Below, in pieces: positions 18,632 through 28,423 of a stretch of DNA of 64,000 nt. The notes beneath the pieces are model-generated. The model did not search any database and was not told the origin of the DNA. It was given only the letters and a program-made list of their open reading frames with translations. Source of the stretch: Polynucleobacter sp. MWH-UH2A (GTDB lineage Bacteria > Pseudomonadota > Gammaproteobacteria > Burkholderiales > Burkholderiaceae). Every line of letters begins with the position of its first letter. Within the stretch, counting starts at the first letter, position 1. A program made the translations under genes and the position numbers. The stretch is taken from contig NZ_CP061321.1 in the NCBI RefSeq assembly GCF_018687195.1, positions 1,550,001-1,614,000 on the forward strand. The letters run 5' to 3'.

Positions 18632-19936
18632 TCAGGAATACAGGTGCTTTAATCGTGCACGCACATCACCAACGTGACCCTTCAAGTCATACAACTCTTT
18701 AGAGTCCATCATCGATACCTTGATATTGCTGACACGCTTCTCAATGGTTTCTAGATCGCGAAAGTTTTTCTCCTTCAGATCAGGATTAAATGCATTTCTC
18801 TCAAGCTCGCGTAGTTCCGCATATACCTGAGCTAGCTTTAATCTCAGCAAAAAGTTCTTTGCCGAAGGAATATAGGTAAAGAGTGGAATCAAAATAACCA
18901 ATAGTGGGATCACAATCTTGACGAAGCGCCCTACCCAAACCGCAGTCCAGAATGGCAGATGGCGATGTAAAAATGATGGGCCATCTTTTAAATAGATTTC
19001 TGCATCGACGTGCAAGGGAAAATCCATGCCAACACCAGAAGGGAACTCTCCTGGTTTTTGCAAACGAGAATAGGATTTCAAAATGTCATAAGAGGCACTC
19101 AGCATGAGCGAGATCATTGCCGGGCTGACTTTATCTTGTGTCACCAAAGTGGCGGTTGGCGCAATCACCTGAATGTCTTGCCTTGGAACATCGTGCTCAA
19201 TACTCAATAAACCCCTAGGAACACTGACCTTAGATAAGTAAGGCAAGTTACGTGTATAGGCATCCGCTTGATCAAAGCTCATCAATCGAATGCCAGGAAC
19301 TTCATAGAATTTTTTCAAAATCGGAGCTTCAGCTGCGGCCACGATGAATACCGCATCCAACTCACCATTACTGAGCTTTGCCAATGCTTGATCTGGCTTT
19401 AATTTTTCACCGTGGATTTCATTTTCTTTTATGCCGCTAATTTTCAGTAAAGCCGTGCTTAAGGCAAGTGTTCCGCTTCCCTCATTACCGATGGCCACTC
19501 GTTTACCTTTGAGTTGACCTAATACCTGTAAGCGTCCGCCTTCACTTTTAAATCCTGATTCGCGATACCAGACCCAGATGGGCTCGTAGAACATGCCGGC
19601 AATAGAAACCAAATTGGGATATTTGCTGACATCAGCAACACCACCCTGCACCATGGCGAAATTCACACCAGAGTTTGGGTCATTTAATAAACCCAAGTTA
19701 TCAATCGTTCCGCCTGTTGCCTTTACTTCTAGATTGACGCCATCTTTAGCAACCTCTTCTTTGAGGCGTTCACCAAATTGGTAATAGAGACCCGTTGGAA
19801 ATCCCGTAGCCATCTCGATCACTTTTGGTGGTGGCGGCACCAAAATCCATAACACCGTAAAAATAGCAACCAGCACCACACAGAAACCCACAGCAATCGC
19901 AAAAGGGTTGTATAGATATCTTTTATAAGTTGTCAT
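18632..19936 (-). CDS. Membrane-anchored TAXI-family solute-binding protein
   Basis: A 434-residue protein. An N-terminal helix (about 12-34) leads to a TRAP-associated extracytoplasmic immunogenic (TAXI) domain recognised by EMATGFPTGLYYQFGE, GGTIDNLGLL and GNEGSGTLALS. A second membrane helix lies near 335-355 and is followed by a charged cytoplasmic coil (ELRELERNAFNPDLKEKN). Thus it is anchored at both ends of the domain rather than free, unlike ordinary TAXI binding proteins, and no TRAP permease is close. It follows ccmI after 17 bp on the same strand. Confidence 0.85.
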   Translation of the reverse strand: MTTYKRYLYNPFAIAVGFCVVLVAIFTVLWILVPPPPKVIEMATGFPTGLYYQFGERLKEEVAKDGVNLEVKATGGTIDNLGLLNDPNSGVNFAMVQGGVADVSKYPNLVSIAGMFYEPIWVWYRESGFKSEGGRLQVLGQLKGKRVAIGNEGSGTLALSTALLKISGIKENEIHGEKLKPDQALAKLSNGELDAVFIVAAAEAPILKKFYEVPGIRLMSFDQADAYTRNLPYLSKVSVPRGLLSIEHDVPRQDIQVIAPTATLVTQDKVSPAMISLMLSASYDILKSYSRLQKPGEFPSGVGMDFPLHVDAEIYLKDGPSFLHRHLPFWTAVWVGRFVKIVIPLLVILIPLFTYIPSAKNFLLRLKLAQVYAELRELERNAFNPDLKEKNFRDLETIEKRVSNIKVSMMDSKELYDLKGHVGDVRARLKHLYS

Positions 19937-19953
19937 AGAGTGGGATTAAATAA

Positions 19954-21138
19954 TTACGGATAAACCTGATTAACTAATATACGTACTTTAGCTGAACCCA
20001 GCTTGACAGTTTGCACTGCGGACATCAAATCACCTGGCTCAGCCTTTGCCATACCAGTCTTGGAAATTCGCACTTCAATATTGACCTCAGATAGCTCAGA
20101 AATGCGCTTATTCGGATTCATAGCCAATGAGTCATCCAATACAAAGCTAAATGGAAATTGACTTACAGGTACTTTTAGAACAGCTACCGGCATACGCTCG
20201 CCCGGCTGTCTTGCAATGACCATCAACATATCTCCAGGCCTTACCTTGGGCTTGAGCTCAGCGGACAACTCAATTTGACCGCTGATTGTTTTTCCAGCTG
20301 CCGCAGGGGTGGCAGCAATCCCACCCTTCGAACGTGCTTCCTCAATAGAGCCAGCAATAGCGCGTGCCTCATCTGATCCCGGAGGCAGCAATTTGGCAAG
20401 CTTCTCCCAAGTTTGAGCTGCCGAAGAATAATTCCCATTGGTATAGGCAGCAGTGCCAGATAACCATAGCGCTAACAAATTATTAGGATCTAATTTAAGG
20501 GACTGTTGAAGAAGTAGCGTTGGCTTACCCGCAAAACTTCCATTAGCAACACCTACTAACACATCTGCATATTCAGCCAAAAGCTCAGGATCATCGTTAA
20601 TGAAGTTGCCCGCGCGAGCGTATGCTTTTGCGGCATCTTGATTACGCCCCAAGATGCGATAGGAGCGTGCCAACATGGCCCACCCCTTCAGATTGCCTGG
20701 GTCCTTCTCCATCTTGAGTGCAAAATCAGCAACCATTTGCTCGACGCCCGCTTGAGTCATGGGCTTTTGATCATTTCTTTGTGCTACTCGATATGCATCG
20801 CCTAGGATGAGATATAAACCAACAGATAAAAGAACGATGAATACACTGAGACCAATAATGACTTTTTTGGTGGAGCCCATTACCGCCTTGTCATCTTCAA
20901 CCTCTGCATCCTGGAAAAGACGCTGACGCATCTCAGCATGACTCATTTCATACTCTTGCGCATCAATTCTTCCGGCCGCTCGCTCTGTTGCTAACTTCTC
21001 TAGCTCTTCTTGGTATATAGCGGCATTCATTTGACGACGCGACGTACTTTCAGAACCTTTACTAAAGATGAATGGTCTAAGCAACAGTGCTAGAACTATT
21101 GCCAACAGAAGCAAGGCGGGAATGAGAAAACTAATCAT
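19954..21138 (-). CDS. ccmI: Cytochrome c biogenesis protein CcmI (TPR protein)
   Basis: A 394-residue protein with two N-terminal membrane helices (ISFLIPALLLLAIVLALLL and the one after VMGSTKKV) separated by a cytoplasmic coiled coil (NAAIYQEELEKLATERAAG). A periplasmic TPR region starts near 150 (NLKGWAMLARSYRILGRNQDAAKAY) and presents apocytochrome c to the haem ligation complex. ATG at 21138 is 4 nt after the ccmH stop and is preferred over the longer frame to 21186, which would overlap ccmH. Confidence 0.9.
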   Translation of the reverse strand: MISFLIPALLLLAIVLALLLRPFIFSKGSESTSRRQMNAAIYQEELEKLATERAAGRIDAQEYEMSHAEMRQRLFQDAEVEDDKAVMGSTKKVIIGLSVFIVLLSVGLYLILGDAYRVAQRNDQKPMTQAGVEQMVADFALKMEKDPGNLKGWAMLARSYRILGRNQDAAKAYARAGNFINDDPELLAEYADVLVGVANGSFAGKPTLLLQQSLKLDPNNLLALWLSGTAAYTNGNYSSAAQTWEKLAKLLPPGSDEARAIAGSIEEARSKGGIAATPAAAGKTISGQIELSAELKPKVRPGDMLMVIARQPGERMPVAVLKVPVSQFPFSFVLDDSLAMNPNKRISELSEVNIEVRISKTGMAKAEPGDLMSAVQTVKLGSAKVRILVNQVYP

Positions 21139-21142
21139 AATG

Positions 21143-21616
21143 TCAGACCCGATCATCCTTAGAAAGCGTATCAAGAAGATCATCAACCTTTTGATTCTCT
21201 TCAGCGCTTAGTTCTTTTGCGGCAACATTAGTATTGCGACGGCGTAAGTAGGAAAATAAAAAACCAATACCAATCAGCAAAATTACAAACGGGCCGATCC
21301 ACAAAAGCCAAGTAATTGGCTTGACGGGTGGACGATACAGCACAAAATCACCGTAACGCTCCACCATAAAGCTGCGAATCTGCTCATCACTCTTGCCTTG
21401 TTTGATGAGCGTACGAATTTCTCTACGAAGATCATTTGCTAGATCAGAACGTGATCCTGCCAAAGATTCATTTTGGCAAACTAAACAGCGCATTTCTTCA
21501 GATATGCTAATTAAGCGCTGCTCGGTTACTGGATCATCCGCCAGTGGCACGGCATCATTTGCATATGACATCTGCAAAATGAAGATGGAAGCAATCACCA
21601 AGAAAAACGATTTCAT
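21143..21616 (-). CDS. ccmH: Cytochrome c biogenesis thiol oxidoreductase CcmH
   Basis: A 157-residue protein with signal peptide, the redox motif CLVC at 44-47 in EEMRCLVCQNESLAGS, and the CcmH helix bundle ending in MVERYGDFVLYRPP. One C-terminal membrane helix follows (WLLWIGPFVILLIGIGFLF). It reduces apocytochrome cysteines before haem attachment. The start overlaps the ccmG stop by 4 nt. Confidence 0.95.
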   Translation of the reverse strand: MKSFFLVIASIFILQMSYANDAVPLADDPVTEQRLISISEEMRCLVCQNESLAGSRSDLANDLRREIRTLIKQGKSDEQIRSFMVERYGDFVLYRPPVKPITWLLWIGPFVILLIGIGFLFSYLRRRNTNVAAKELSAEENQKVDDLLDTLSKDDRV

Positions 21617-22143
21617 GATTTTTTCAACTCATGAATTAATGGATACATTTTTTCATTTAATACTTCCATCGTGACAGGACCGATATGCTTGAAACGGATA
21701 ACACCCGCCTGATCAATGATGTATGTTTCAGGGACGCCATACACCCCATAATCAATACCCACTCTGCCATTCGCATCAAACGCTGACAACACATAGGGAT
21801 CACCTTGACGTTGCAACATCGCTAAAGCATCTTCACGCTTATCTTTGTAATCAAGGCCAATTACAGGTGCTTGCCCAGATTTTGCCAACTCAACCAATAC
21901 CGGATGCTCCTCACGACAAGCGACGCACCAAGATGCCCACACATTCAGAATCCACACCTGACCCTTCATGCTGACTGGCGAAAACGTTTTATTAGGTTGA
22001 GCCAATTGCGCAACCTCAAAAGCAGGTGCTGGCTTATTAATGAGAGGTGAAGGCACCTCACGTGGATCGCGGTTGAGGCCAATACCTAAAAATATCACCA
22101 AGACAATAAATAAAAGCAATGGTATTAAAAATTTAGCCTTCAT
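21613..22143 (-). CDS. ccmG: Thiol:disulfide interchange protein CcmG/DsbE
   Basis: A 176-residue membrane-anchored thioredoxin-like protein. After an N-terminal helix it shows the active site WCVAC (C73, C76) in NVWASWCVACREEHP, the cis-proline region YGVYGVPETYIID and a final IRFKHIGP. It keeps CcmH and apocytochrome c reduced in the periplasm. The start overlaps the ccmF stop by 4 nt. Confidence 0.95.
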   Translation of the reverse strand: MKAKFLIPLLLFIVLVIFLGIGLNRDPREVPSPLINKPAPAFEVAQLAQPNKTFSPVSMKGQVWILNVWASWCVACREEHPVLVELAKSGQAPVIGLDYKDKREDALAMLQRQGDPYVLSAFDANGRVGIDYGVYGVPETYIIDQAGVIRFKHIGPVTMEVLNEKMYPLIHELKKS

Positions 22144-24059
22144 GGCGAGACCTTCTTCAATTTCATGCGGTAACGCTTATCCATCATCGCCAAGATTCCG
22201 CCCAAAGCCATCAATAAGCAGCCACCCCAAATCCAGTCCACAAATGGCTTGTAGTAAACGCGCACAGCCCATGCTTTATCACTCAATTCTTCACCAAGGG
22301 ATACATAAACATCACGAGTTAAGCCGATATCAATTGCAGCCTCGGTCATTGGCATGGTAGATGAGAAGTAATTGCGCTTTTCAGGATACAAAATGGCCTG
22401 AGTTGATCCATTCTTGCTTAAGGTGAATGTGCCACGCATTGCCTGATAGTTCGGTCCAGGGACAAGCTCAACACCCTCCAGTTGAATTTGATAACCCCCA
22501 ACGCTCACTGTGTCACCAGCAAGCATGCGTACATCTTTTTCTTCTTGATATGCGCCCACCATAGTGACGCCAATAACAAAGATCGCTATTCCTAGATGTG
22601 CCAGCTGCATACCAATAAAGGAACGCGTTGGCTTGCCCAATTTGATCTGTCGCAAAACTTGCAAAGAGCCTGAAGCAATAATCCAAAAAGCCAATAAGAA
22701 ACCGAGACCAGCCAGCCAGGTGAATTGCCCCATGATCAAAGGAATCGCCACACCTGCGATGACTGCAACCAAACCGGCAGCCCATAAACGCTTAATGATT
22801 GACAGCAAATCGGTATTTTTCCAATTAGTCCAGGGACCCAAGCCCATCAATACCAAGAGTGGAACCATGATGGGTACAAAAACACTATTGAAGTATGGAG
22901 GCCCTACCGATATTTTTCCTAGGTGAAGCGCATCAATCAGCAAGGGATAAAGCGTTCCAAGCAATACAGATCCGGCCGCTACTACCAAGAACACATTGCC
23001 CAACAAAATGAAGGTCTCTCTAGAGCTCAGACTAAATTTGCCACCCAAGGTATTTTTTGGTGCACGCCATGCATACAGAGTTAAAGAAGAGCCCACTACT
23101 AAAGAGAGGAATATCAGAATAAATATTCCACGTCTTGGATCTGTCGCAAAAGCATGCACAGAAGTCAGCACACCAGAACGCACCAAGAATGTTCCCAATA
23201 GGGAGAGTGAGAAAGCAGTAATAGCTAAAAGTACAGTCCAACTCTTAAAGCCCCCGCGCTTTTCTGTTACTGCTAAAGAGTGCAGCAAAGCAGTGCCCAC
23301 TAACCATGGAATAAATGAAGCGTTCTCTACAGGATCCCAGAACCACCAACCGCCCCAACCAAGTTCATAGTAAGCCCACCAAGATCCCAGCGCGATACCC
23401 AGCGTTAAAAATATCCAGGCTGCTGTAGTCCAAGGACGTGACCAACGAGCCCATGCCGCGTCTAATCTTCCAGAGAGCAAAGAAGCGATGGCAAAAGCAA
23501 AGGCCACAGAAAAACCAACATATCCCATGTACAACATTGGTGGATGAAACACCAAACCAGGATCCTGCAACAAAGGATTTAATGAACGTCCATCTTGGGC
23601 GGCAGGCAATAAACGCTCGAAGGGGTTTGAAGCTGTCAGCACAAACAACAACAAGCCACTGCTCACCAAGCCCAAAACACCAATCACTCTCGCAACCATA
23701 AATTCATCTAAGGCTTTTGAAAGCTGGGCAACCAAAATAGTCCAAGTGCTCAATAAGAAGATCCACAGCAATAACGAACCTTCATGACCACCCCATACTG
23801 CACCCAAGCGATAAATAACTGGTAACTGAGAATTGGAATGCTCTGCTACATAAAGAACGGAGAAGTCGTTGACGTAAAAACTCCATGACAGAGTTCCAAA
23901 AGCAATTGCCAGCAACAGAAACGCTGTTTGTGCAGCTGGTCGAGCCAGAACCAGGAATTCACGACGCCCATAATGTGCACCCAGTAAAGGCAAGATGCCT
24001 TGAATCAGCGCCACACAAAGCGCCAAGATCAGCGCGTAATGCCCAAACTCAGGAATCAT
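22140..24059 (-). CDS. ccmF: Haem lyase subunit CcmF
   Basis: A 639-residue integral membrane protein with about 14-15 helices. The tryptophan-rich haem-handling motif [19 protein letters not shown] is present near residue 225, along with [15 protein letters not shown], a typical CcmF segment. With CcmH and CcmI it attaches haem to apocytochrome c. Overlaps ccmE by 4 nt. Confidence 0.97.
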   Translation of the reverse strand: MIPEFGHYALILALCVALIQGILPLLGAHYGRREFLVLARPAAQTAFLLLAIAFGTLSWSFYVNDFSVLYVAEHSNSQLPVIYRLGAVWGGHEGSLLLWIFLLSTWTILVAQLSKALDEFMVARVIGVLGLVSSGLLLFVLTASNPFERLLPAAQDGRSLNPLLQDPGLVFHPPMLYMGYVGFSVAFAFAIASLLSGRLDAAWARWSRPWTTAAWIFLTLGIALGSWWAYYELGWGGWWFWDPVENASFIPWLVGTALLHSLAVTEKRGGFKSWTVLLAITAFSLSLLGTFLVRSGVLTSVHAFATDPRRGIFILIFLSLVVGSSLTLYAWRAPKNTLGGKFSLSSRETFILLGNVFLVVAAGSVLLGTLYPLLIDALHLGKISVGPPYFNSVFVPIMVPLLVLMGLGPWTNWKNTDLLSIIKRLWAAGLVAVIAGVAIPLIMGQFTWLAGLGFLLAFWIIASGSLQVLRQIKLGKPTRSFIGMQLAHLGIAIFVIGVTMVGAYQEEKDVRMLAGDTVSVGGYQIQLEGVELVPGPNYQAMRGTFTLSKNGSTQAILYPEKRNYFSSTMPMTEAAIDIGLTRDVYVSLGEELSDKAWAVRVYYKPFVDWIWGGCLLMALGGILAMMDKRYRMKLKKVSP

Positions 24060-24490
24060 TTCTGACTTCCATTTTTCTGCGCCTGCTCTAAAGCATGCTT
24101 TGCTTCTGGGGGCATGTAATTCTCATCATGCTTTGCCAGAACTTCACTTGCAACAAACTCGCCGTTAGGATTCAAGCGTCCTTGTATAACAGCGCCCTTA
24201 CCCTCTTTAAATAGATCAGGAAGAATGCCGGTGTACGACACAGGAATATCTTTCACCATATCGGTGATCACAAAATGCACTGTCAAACCATCACGCTTTA
24301 AAGAGCCATCTCTCACCATACCGCCAATTCGAAATGCTTGACCCTGTGGAGCTCTCCCAGCAGCGACTTCACTTGGTGTGACATAAAGGGCAATATTGCT
24401 ATTGAGCGCATTCAGAATAAGTAGGGCAGCAACTGCGATCACCGCTAATGCAGCAACAATAATGAGCGCGCGTTTGTGTCTTGGCTTCAC
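24056..24490 (-). CDS. ccmE: Periplasmic haem chaperone CcmE
   Basis: A 144-residue protein with an N-terminal membrane helix and an OB-fold domain. The haem-binding motif is HDENY with His121 and Tyr125, equivalent to His130 and Tyr134 of E. coli CcmE. Overlaps ccmD and ccmF by 4 nt each. Confidence 0.96.
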   Translation of the reverse strand: MKPRHKRALIIVAALAVIAVAALLILNALNSNIALYVTPSEVAAGRAPQGQAFRIGGMVRDGSLKRDGLTVHFVITDMVKDIPVSYTGILPDLFKEGKGAVIQGRLNPNGEFVASEVLAKHDENYMPPEAKHALEQAQKNGSQK

Positions 24491-24675
24491 TGGCGACCCT
24501 CTTTGTCAAACTGTTCTGCTAAATGCTCTTGCTGAAGTCGTTGAATAATGGCTTTTCTGCGAATGCGAATACTGATTGGCTCGACGAGCATCACCAATAA
24601 GCAAACTCCAAAGCTACACCATACATATAGGGCGTAACCACCCATCGCAAAAAACTCTGCTGGACTATTCCACAT
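24487..24675 (-). CDS. ccmD: Haem exporter protein CcmD
   Basis: A 62-residue membrane protein with one helix ([19 protein letters not shown]) preceded by [10 protein letters not shown], the usual CcmD start, and followed by a basic tail ([10 protein letters not shown]). It helps release haem-loaded CcmE from CcmC/CcmAB. Its start overlaps the last base of the ccmC stop (TAATG). Confidence 0.9.
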   Translation of the reverse strand: MWNSPAEFFAMGGYALYVWCSFGVCLLVMLVEPISIRIRRKAIIQRLQQEHLAEQFDKEGRQ

Positions 24676-25445
24676 TAGCCTTTTACCTCATCTAGCTGCT
24701 TTACCCAATCTGCATGGGATTCACGCTCCAAAATAATCGCACGCACTCGCATCAAACCGACCGCAATCGAATACATCCAAAAACAGAGTGCCATCATCAG
24801 CATTCCCCACAACATCGTTTGTGCCATTGCAGGGGCTTTTGTTAATGAAACTGAAGCACCTTGATGCAAGGTATTCCACCATTTCACTGAGAAATAAATA
24901 ATCGGCACATTTACGACACCAACTAATGCCAAGATTGCGCCTGCTTTATCTGCTCTACGTGGATTATCGATTGAGGCTTGTAATGCAATAAAACCCAAAT
25001 ACAAAAATAGCAAAATCAATTCCGATGTCAGGCGCGCATCCCAAACCCACCATGCACCCCACATTGGCTTACCCCAAAATGCACCAGTCCATAAAGACAA
25101 GAACGCCATCCAAGCACCAACCGGTGCCAAGGCTTGAGCCATCATCGCAGACAAACGTGTATTAAAGATGAGGCCCATTCCAGCCCAAAGCGCCATCACG
25201 ATATAAATAAACATCGACATCCATGAGGCGGGAACATGAATAAAAATAATTCGGTAGCCTTGTCCTTGTACAGCATCCACAGGTGCAACAAAAAAGCCAA
25301 TCCACAAACCAATCGCCCCGAACAGAGCTGTTAAGAGCCAGAAAAGAGGAATGAGCTTACCCGCAACCGGATAAAAGGTGCTTGGGCTTGATAACTTAAA
25401 CCAATTAATCAAGCGGTTATTCGAAAAGGTATTGATCTCTGTCAT
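24675..25445 (-). CDS. ccmC: Haem transporter subunit CcmC
   Basis: A 256-residue protein with six membrane helices and the WWD motif WGAWWVWDARLTSELI, which handles haem for loading onto CcmE. The segment IIFIHVPASWMSMFIY carries a conserved His ligand. Overlaps ccmB by 4 nt. Confidence 0.96.
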   Translation of the reverse strand: MTEINTFSNNRLINWFKLSSPSTFYPVAGKLIPLFWLLTALFGAIGLWIGFFVAPVDAVQGQGYRIIFIHVPASWMSMFIYIVMALWAGMGLIFNTRLSAMMAQALAPVGAWMAFLSLWTGAFWGKPMWGAWWVWDARLTSELILLFLYLGFIALQASIDNPRRADKAGAILALVGVVNVPIIYFSVKWWNTLHQGASVSLTKAPAMAQTMLWGMLMMALCFWMYSIAVGLMRVRAIILERESHADWVKQLDEVKG

Positions 25446-26107
25446 TCAATTGCAATCTTTACAGCGCTAGCACTGACCCAAGGTACAAATGCTAAAGCCA
25501 AAATGAATATCGCGCCCAATAGGGAAAAATGTCCTGAAGCATCTAGACCAACGCTATAGGCATAAACTGCACCAGCACCAAAAATTAATACTGGAGTGTA
25601 AAGCGGCAAAATGAGCAAGCTAACAAGCAAACTACCGCCACGTACGCCAAGGGTCAGCGCCGCCCCAATTGATCCCAATAGAGATAACACTGGGGTACCC
25701 AATAAAAGCGTTCCCATTAATACATACAAAGAGGTTCTATCAAGATCAAACTGAATTCCAATAATCGGAGCCAAGATCACTAACGGAAGGCCGCAAACAA
25801 TCCAATGTGCCAAAATTTTCCCTGCAACAATCATCACCATCGATTGAGGCGATAAGACCATTTGCTCAAGGGAACCATCCGCGTAATCTGTAGCAAACAT
25901 GCGATGCAGTCCCAGCAAAGTGGATAACAACGCTGCAACCCAAATTACCCCTGGCGCCACTTTGCGCAAGAGTGCGGCATCTGCACCGATGCCGAGCGGG
26001 AAGAGACTAGTAACAACTACAAAGAAAAATAGAGCAGTAAGCACTTCGCTCTTACGGCGCGCTACCAATAACAAGTCACGATGGACCACCGCAAATAGAG
26101 CGCTCAT
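25442..26107 (-). CDS. ccmB: Haem exporter permease CcmB
   Basis: A 221-residue permease with six hydrophobic segments and characteristic stretches YADGSLEQMVLSPQS and LGTPVLSLLGSIGAALTLG. Pairs with CcmA in the ABC module. Overlaps ccmA by 4 nt. Confidence 0.95.
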   Translation of the reverse strand: MSALFAVVHRDLLLVARRKSEVLTALFFFVVVTSLFPLGIGADAALLRKVAPGVIWVAALLSTLLGLHRMFATDYADGSLEQMVLSPQSMVMIVAGKILAHWIVCGLPLVILAPIIGIQFDLDRTSLYVLMGTLLLGTPVLSLLGSIGAALTLGVRGGSLLVSLLILPLYTPVLIFGAGAVYAYSVGLDASGHFSLLGAIFILALAFVPWVSASAVKIAIE

Positions 26108-26751
26108 AAGTCCAGCGCTCTCATATTAGGAATATTGACCGCTTGATGACTAGTCAATACCAACAAGCCACCCAAGGCTAAATGTTCAGCCATTAACTCT
26201 TCGAGTTGCGCAACTGCATTGACATCCAACGCATTGAAAGGCTCATCGAGTATCCACAACCTAGCTTGTCTCGTTAGCATACGCGCCATCAACACCCTAC
26301 GTTTCTGCCCAGCTGATAAACAATTGACCGGCAGATTTTCACGGCCACGCAATCCAAAACGCCACAAGGCCGCTAACGCTTTCTCAACAGGTAGTGCAAT
26401 GTCATCAAGTGCAGCGTAGATTTGGAGATTCTCAAGGGCAGTTAACTCCTCCTTGAGTGCATCGCGATGACCCAAAAACAATAGTTCGCGATGGTATCGA
26501 TCCGTCTGTTTTGCAATGGATTCTTGATTCCAAAGAATCTGGCCTACATCGGGCTTAGATAAGCCAGTCAATAAACGTAACAAACTGGTTTTACCAACAC
26601 CATTCTCACCGCGGACATGAAGACCATTCCCGGCGGATAAGTCAAAACTGATGCCGGAAAACAATTTCCGCTCACCCCGTACACAAGTCAAATCTCGAGC
26701 CTGTAGCGTCAAGCTGTTGGTACTGGAGGTTGTGGAAAAATGGACTGTCAT
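26104..26751 (-). CDS. ccmA: Haem exporter ATP-binding protein CcmA
   Basis: A 215-residue ABC ATPase with Walker A GENGVGKT at 48-55, signature LSAGQKRRV and Walker B LWILDEPFNALD. It is the first gene of the ccmABCDEFGHI run. No Shine-Dalgarno sequence precedes the ATG at 26751; instead a triple heptamer repeat occupies that position. Confidence 0.96.
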   Translation of the reverse strand: MTVHFSTTSSTNSLTLQARDLTCVRGERKLFSGISFDLSAGNGLHVRGENGVGKTSLLRLLTGLSKPDVGQILWNQESIAKQTDRYHRELLFLGHRDALKEELTALENLQIYAALDDIALPVEKALAALWRFGLRGRENLPVNCLSAGQKRRVLMARMLTRQARLWILDEPFNALDVNAVAQLEELMAEHLALGGLLVLTSHQAVNIPNMRALDL

Positions 26752-26774
26752 GAGGGCTTAGGGCTTAGGGCTTG
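26752..26774. repeat. Triple heptamer repeat abutting the ccmA start
   Basis: The plus strand holds three tandem copies of the 7-mer GGGCTTA/GGGCTTG right before the ccmA ATG in the minus direction. It replaces the expected ribosome binding site. Such a short tandem array can vary in copy number by slippage, but its effect here is unknown. Confidence 0.7.
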
Positions 26775-26902
26775 AATCAAACCGCCAAACGCATTGTCCA
26801 AGAGCCCCTAATGGCTGTCAAACATACGGAAAGGGATTTTTTGAGAATAATCTCTTTTAATTCAATTGCTTACGTCATTATAAACCTTGTCTCTCTCAAA
26901 AG

Positions 26903-26926
26903 AAAAAACCACCCGAAGGTGGTTTT
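26903..26926 (-). terminator. Rho-independent terminator of the flavodoxin operon
   Basis: On the minus strand AAAACCACC-TTCG-GGTGGTTTT, a 9-bp stem with a stable TTCG tetraloop, is followed by more T residues. It lies 25 nt after the flavodoxin-like gene stop. Confidence 0.88.
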
Positions 26927-26950
26927 CACTAGACAGGAAATGCAATCCGC

Positions 26951-27502
26951 TTATTTCAAGCGCTTTGCAATCTCCGCAATACGTTGACCATACAGTCTAG
27001 CCGTCTCTAGGTCACCCGAATTAACTTCGTCCGCACCTGCATCTGAAGGGGTTTGCATCATCGCGCCTGCGAATGAACCAACATAGTTCACATCGTCACG
27101 CTTTGCTGCTTTTGAGTTTGACGGCATCAATCCAGTGCCTACCCACAATCCTGAGTGCTGCATTGCCAATGTAAAGAAATAATGCAGTGTGGAATGCTTA
27201 TCACCATTCATTGTTGCGGAATTAGTGAAGCCACCAAACACTTTATCTTTCCATTGCTGCGAGAACCATTGCTTTGAGCTGGCATCAGCAAATTTCTTAA
27301 ATTGCCAACTGACAGTACCCATATAAGTTGGTGAACCAAACACAATTGCATCTGCCTCATTCAAAGTTGCCCACTGCGCATCGGTAATGTTGCCTTCAGC
27401 ATCAATAGCAACCAAAGTACCATTTGCACCTTTTGCAACCGCTTCCGCTTGCTTTACTGTGTGGCCATAGCCACTATGAAATACAACTGCTACTTTTGTC
27501 AT
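26951..27502 (-). CDS. Flavodoxin-family NAD(P)H quinone reductase-like protein
   Basis: A 183-residue protein with the flavodoxin FMN phosphate loop (VVFHSGYGHTVKQAEAVAKG), FGSPTYMGTVSWQFKKF for the isoalloxazine ring, and a GxxxS/T region with FTNSATMNGDK. It resembles WrbA-type flavoproteins. Probably performs two-electron reduction of quinones in the cytosol. Part of the marR-doxX-flavodoxin operon and likely repressed by the MarR protein. Confidence 0.88.
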   Translation of the reverse strand: MTKVAVVFHSGYGHTVKQAEAVAKGANGTLVAIDAEGNITDAQWATLNEADAIVFGSPTYMGTVSWQFKKFADASSKQWFSQQWKDKVFGGFTNSATMNGDKHSTLHYFFTLAMQHSGLWVGTGLMPSNSKAAKRDDVNYVGSFAGAMMQTPSDAGADEVNSGDLETARLYGQRIAEIAKRLK

Positions 27503-27527
27503 TTCAATCTCCTGTTAATACTATTTG

Positions 27528-27956
27528 TTAAGACTCATTTGCCTTGTTTTTAGCATCGATAGAAAAACCACCAGCGCCAAAAACAGTCAACAACAACAAG
27601 CCGCCAGCCATACTCAAATTCTTCATAAACATAATATTCTGAATGTAGGCTTGATCAGCAGGAACAGCCCAGAAATTATGAAAAATAAAGGCGGCAACCA
27701 CTGAAAAACCAGCCAGCAAGAAGCCTACTACACGGGCTTTGTAGCCCATCACCACAGCAATTCCACCCAACACTTCCAAGGCGATTGTGAGGGTAGCCAA
27801 TACTGCTGGAAGAGGTAAGCCTTTTGATGCAATATAACCAACTGTTCCATCAAAGCCAGAGAGCTTTGATAAACCAGCAGAGATAAAAATTGCTGCCAAC
27901 AAGATACGTGCTACCAATGCCAATGGACCTGCGCTAGATTTGCAAATTGCGTTCAT
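27528..27956 (-). CDS. DoxX-family membrane protein
   Basis: A 142-residue protein with four membrane helices. The first reads LVARILLAAIFISAGLSKLSGF, the DoxX signature, and the middle part IALEVLGGIAVVMGYKARVVGFLL completes the family pattern. DoxX proteins associate with thiol or quinone redox stress functions. It lies between marR and the flavodoxin gene with gaps of about 26 bp on each side. Confidence 0.9.
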   Translation of the reverse strand: MNAICKSSAGPLALVARILLAAIFISAGLSKLSGFDGTVGYIASKGLPLPAVLATLTIALEVLGGIAVVMGYKARVVGFLLAGFSVVAAFIFHNFWAVPADQAYIQNIMFMKNLSMAGGLLLLTVFGAGGFSIDAKNKANES

Positions 27957-27982
27957 ATTGATTCCTTTTCTTTGTAAAAAAT

Positions 27983-28402
27983 TTATTTGTCAAAAACAGT
28001 TGTTAGGGTTTGCAAAGCATCTGAAACGCTTGCAAGCTCTTTAACGCTTAATTGATTAAATGCTTTTCCCAGATGTTGCAAATGGGCTGGAAACACTCTT
28101 TCAAATAACTTCTGTCCTTCTTGAGTTAATCCAATCATCTGACTACGTGCATCGTCTGGATTTAACTTACGCTCCAAGATGCCCTTTGATTTCAATCGCT
28201 CCAGTACACCTGTTAAGGTGCCTTTAGTAACCAAGGTTTTTTCACCTAGCTCTTTACAGGTCATTGGTGGTTGGTTGCCTAATGTCGCAATGACATCAAA
28301 CTGGGTCATGGTTAAACCCATAGATCGAAGATCTGGCGCTGAATACCGCTCAAAGGCCTGATAGGCAGACACCAAATTTCTCAAAACAGGCAAAAAGGTC
28401 AT
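27983..28402 (-). CDS. MarR-family transcriptional regulator
   Basis: A 139-residue winged helix repressor. Recognisable are the MarR core MTQFDVIATLGNQPPMTC, the recognition helix KGTLTGVLERLKSKGILER and the wing NPDDARSQMIGLT with D-D-x-R. It heads the operon with doxX and a flavodoxin gene. Upstream lie two tandem palindromic sites overlapping its own promoter, suggesting autorepression relieved by a phenolic or quinone ligand, which is inferred from the family. Confidence 0.93.
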   Translation of the reverse strand: MTFLPVLRNLVSAYQAFERYSAPDLRSMGLTMTQFDVIATLGNQPPMTCKELGEKTLVTKGTLTGVLERLKSKGILERKLNPDDARSQMIGLTQEGQKLFERVFPAHLQHLGKAFNQLSVKELASVSDALQTLTTVFDK

Positions 28403-28423
28403 ATCGATTCAATTAACTCTAAA

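Noticed and set aside
26772..26987. 71-residue plus-strand frame between ccmA and the flavodoxin gene
   Set aside because: It crosses the terminator hairpin and runs into the flavodoxin coding region; no ribosome site or recognisable sequence.
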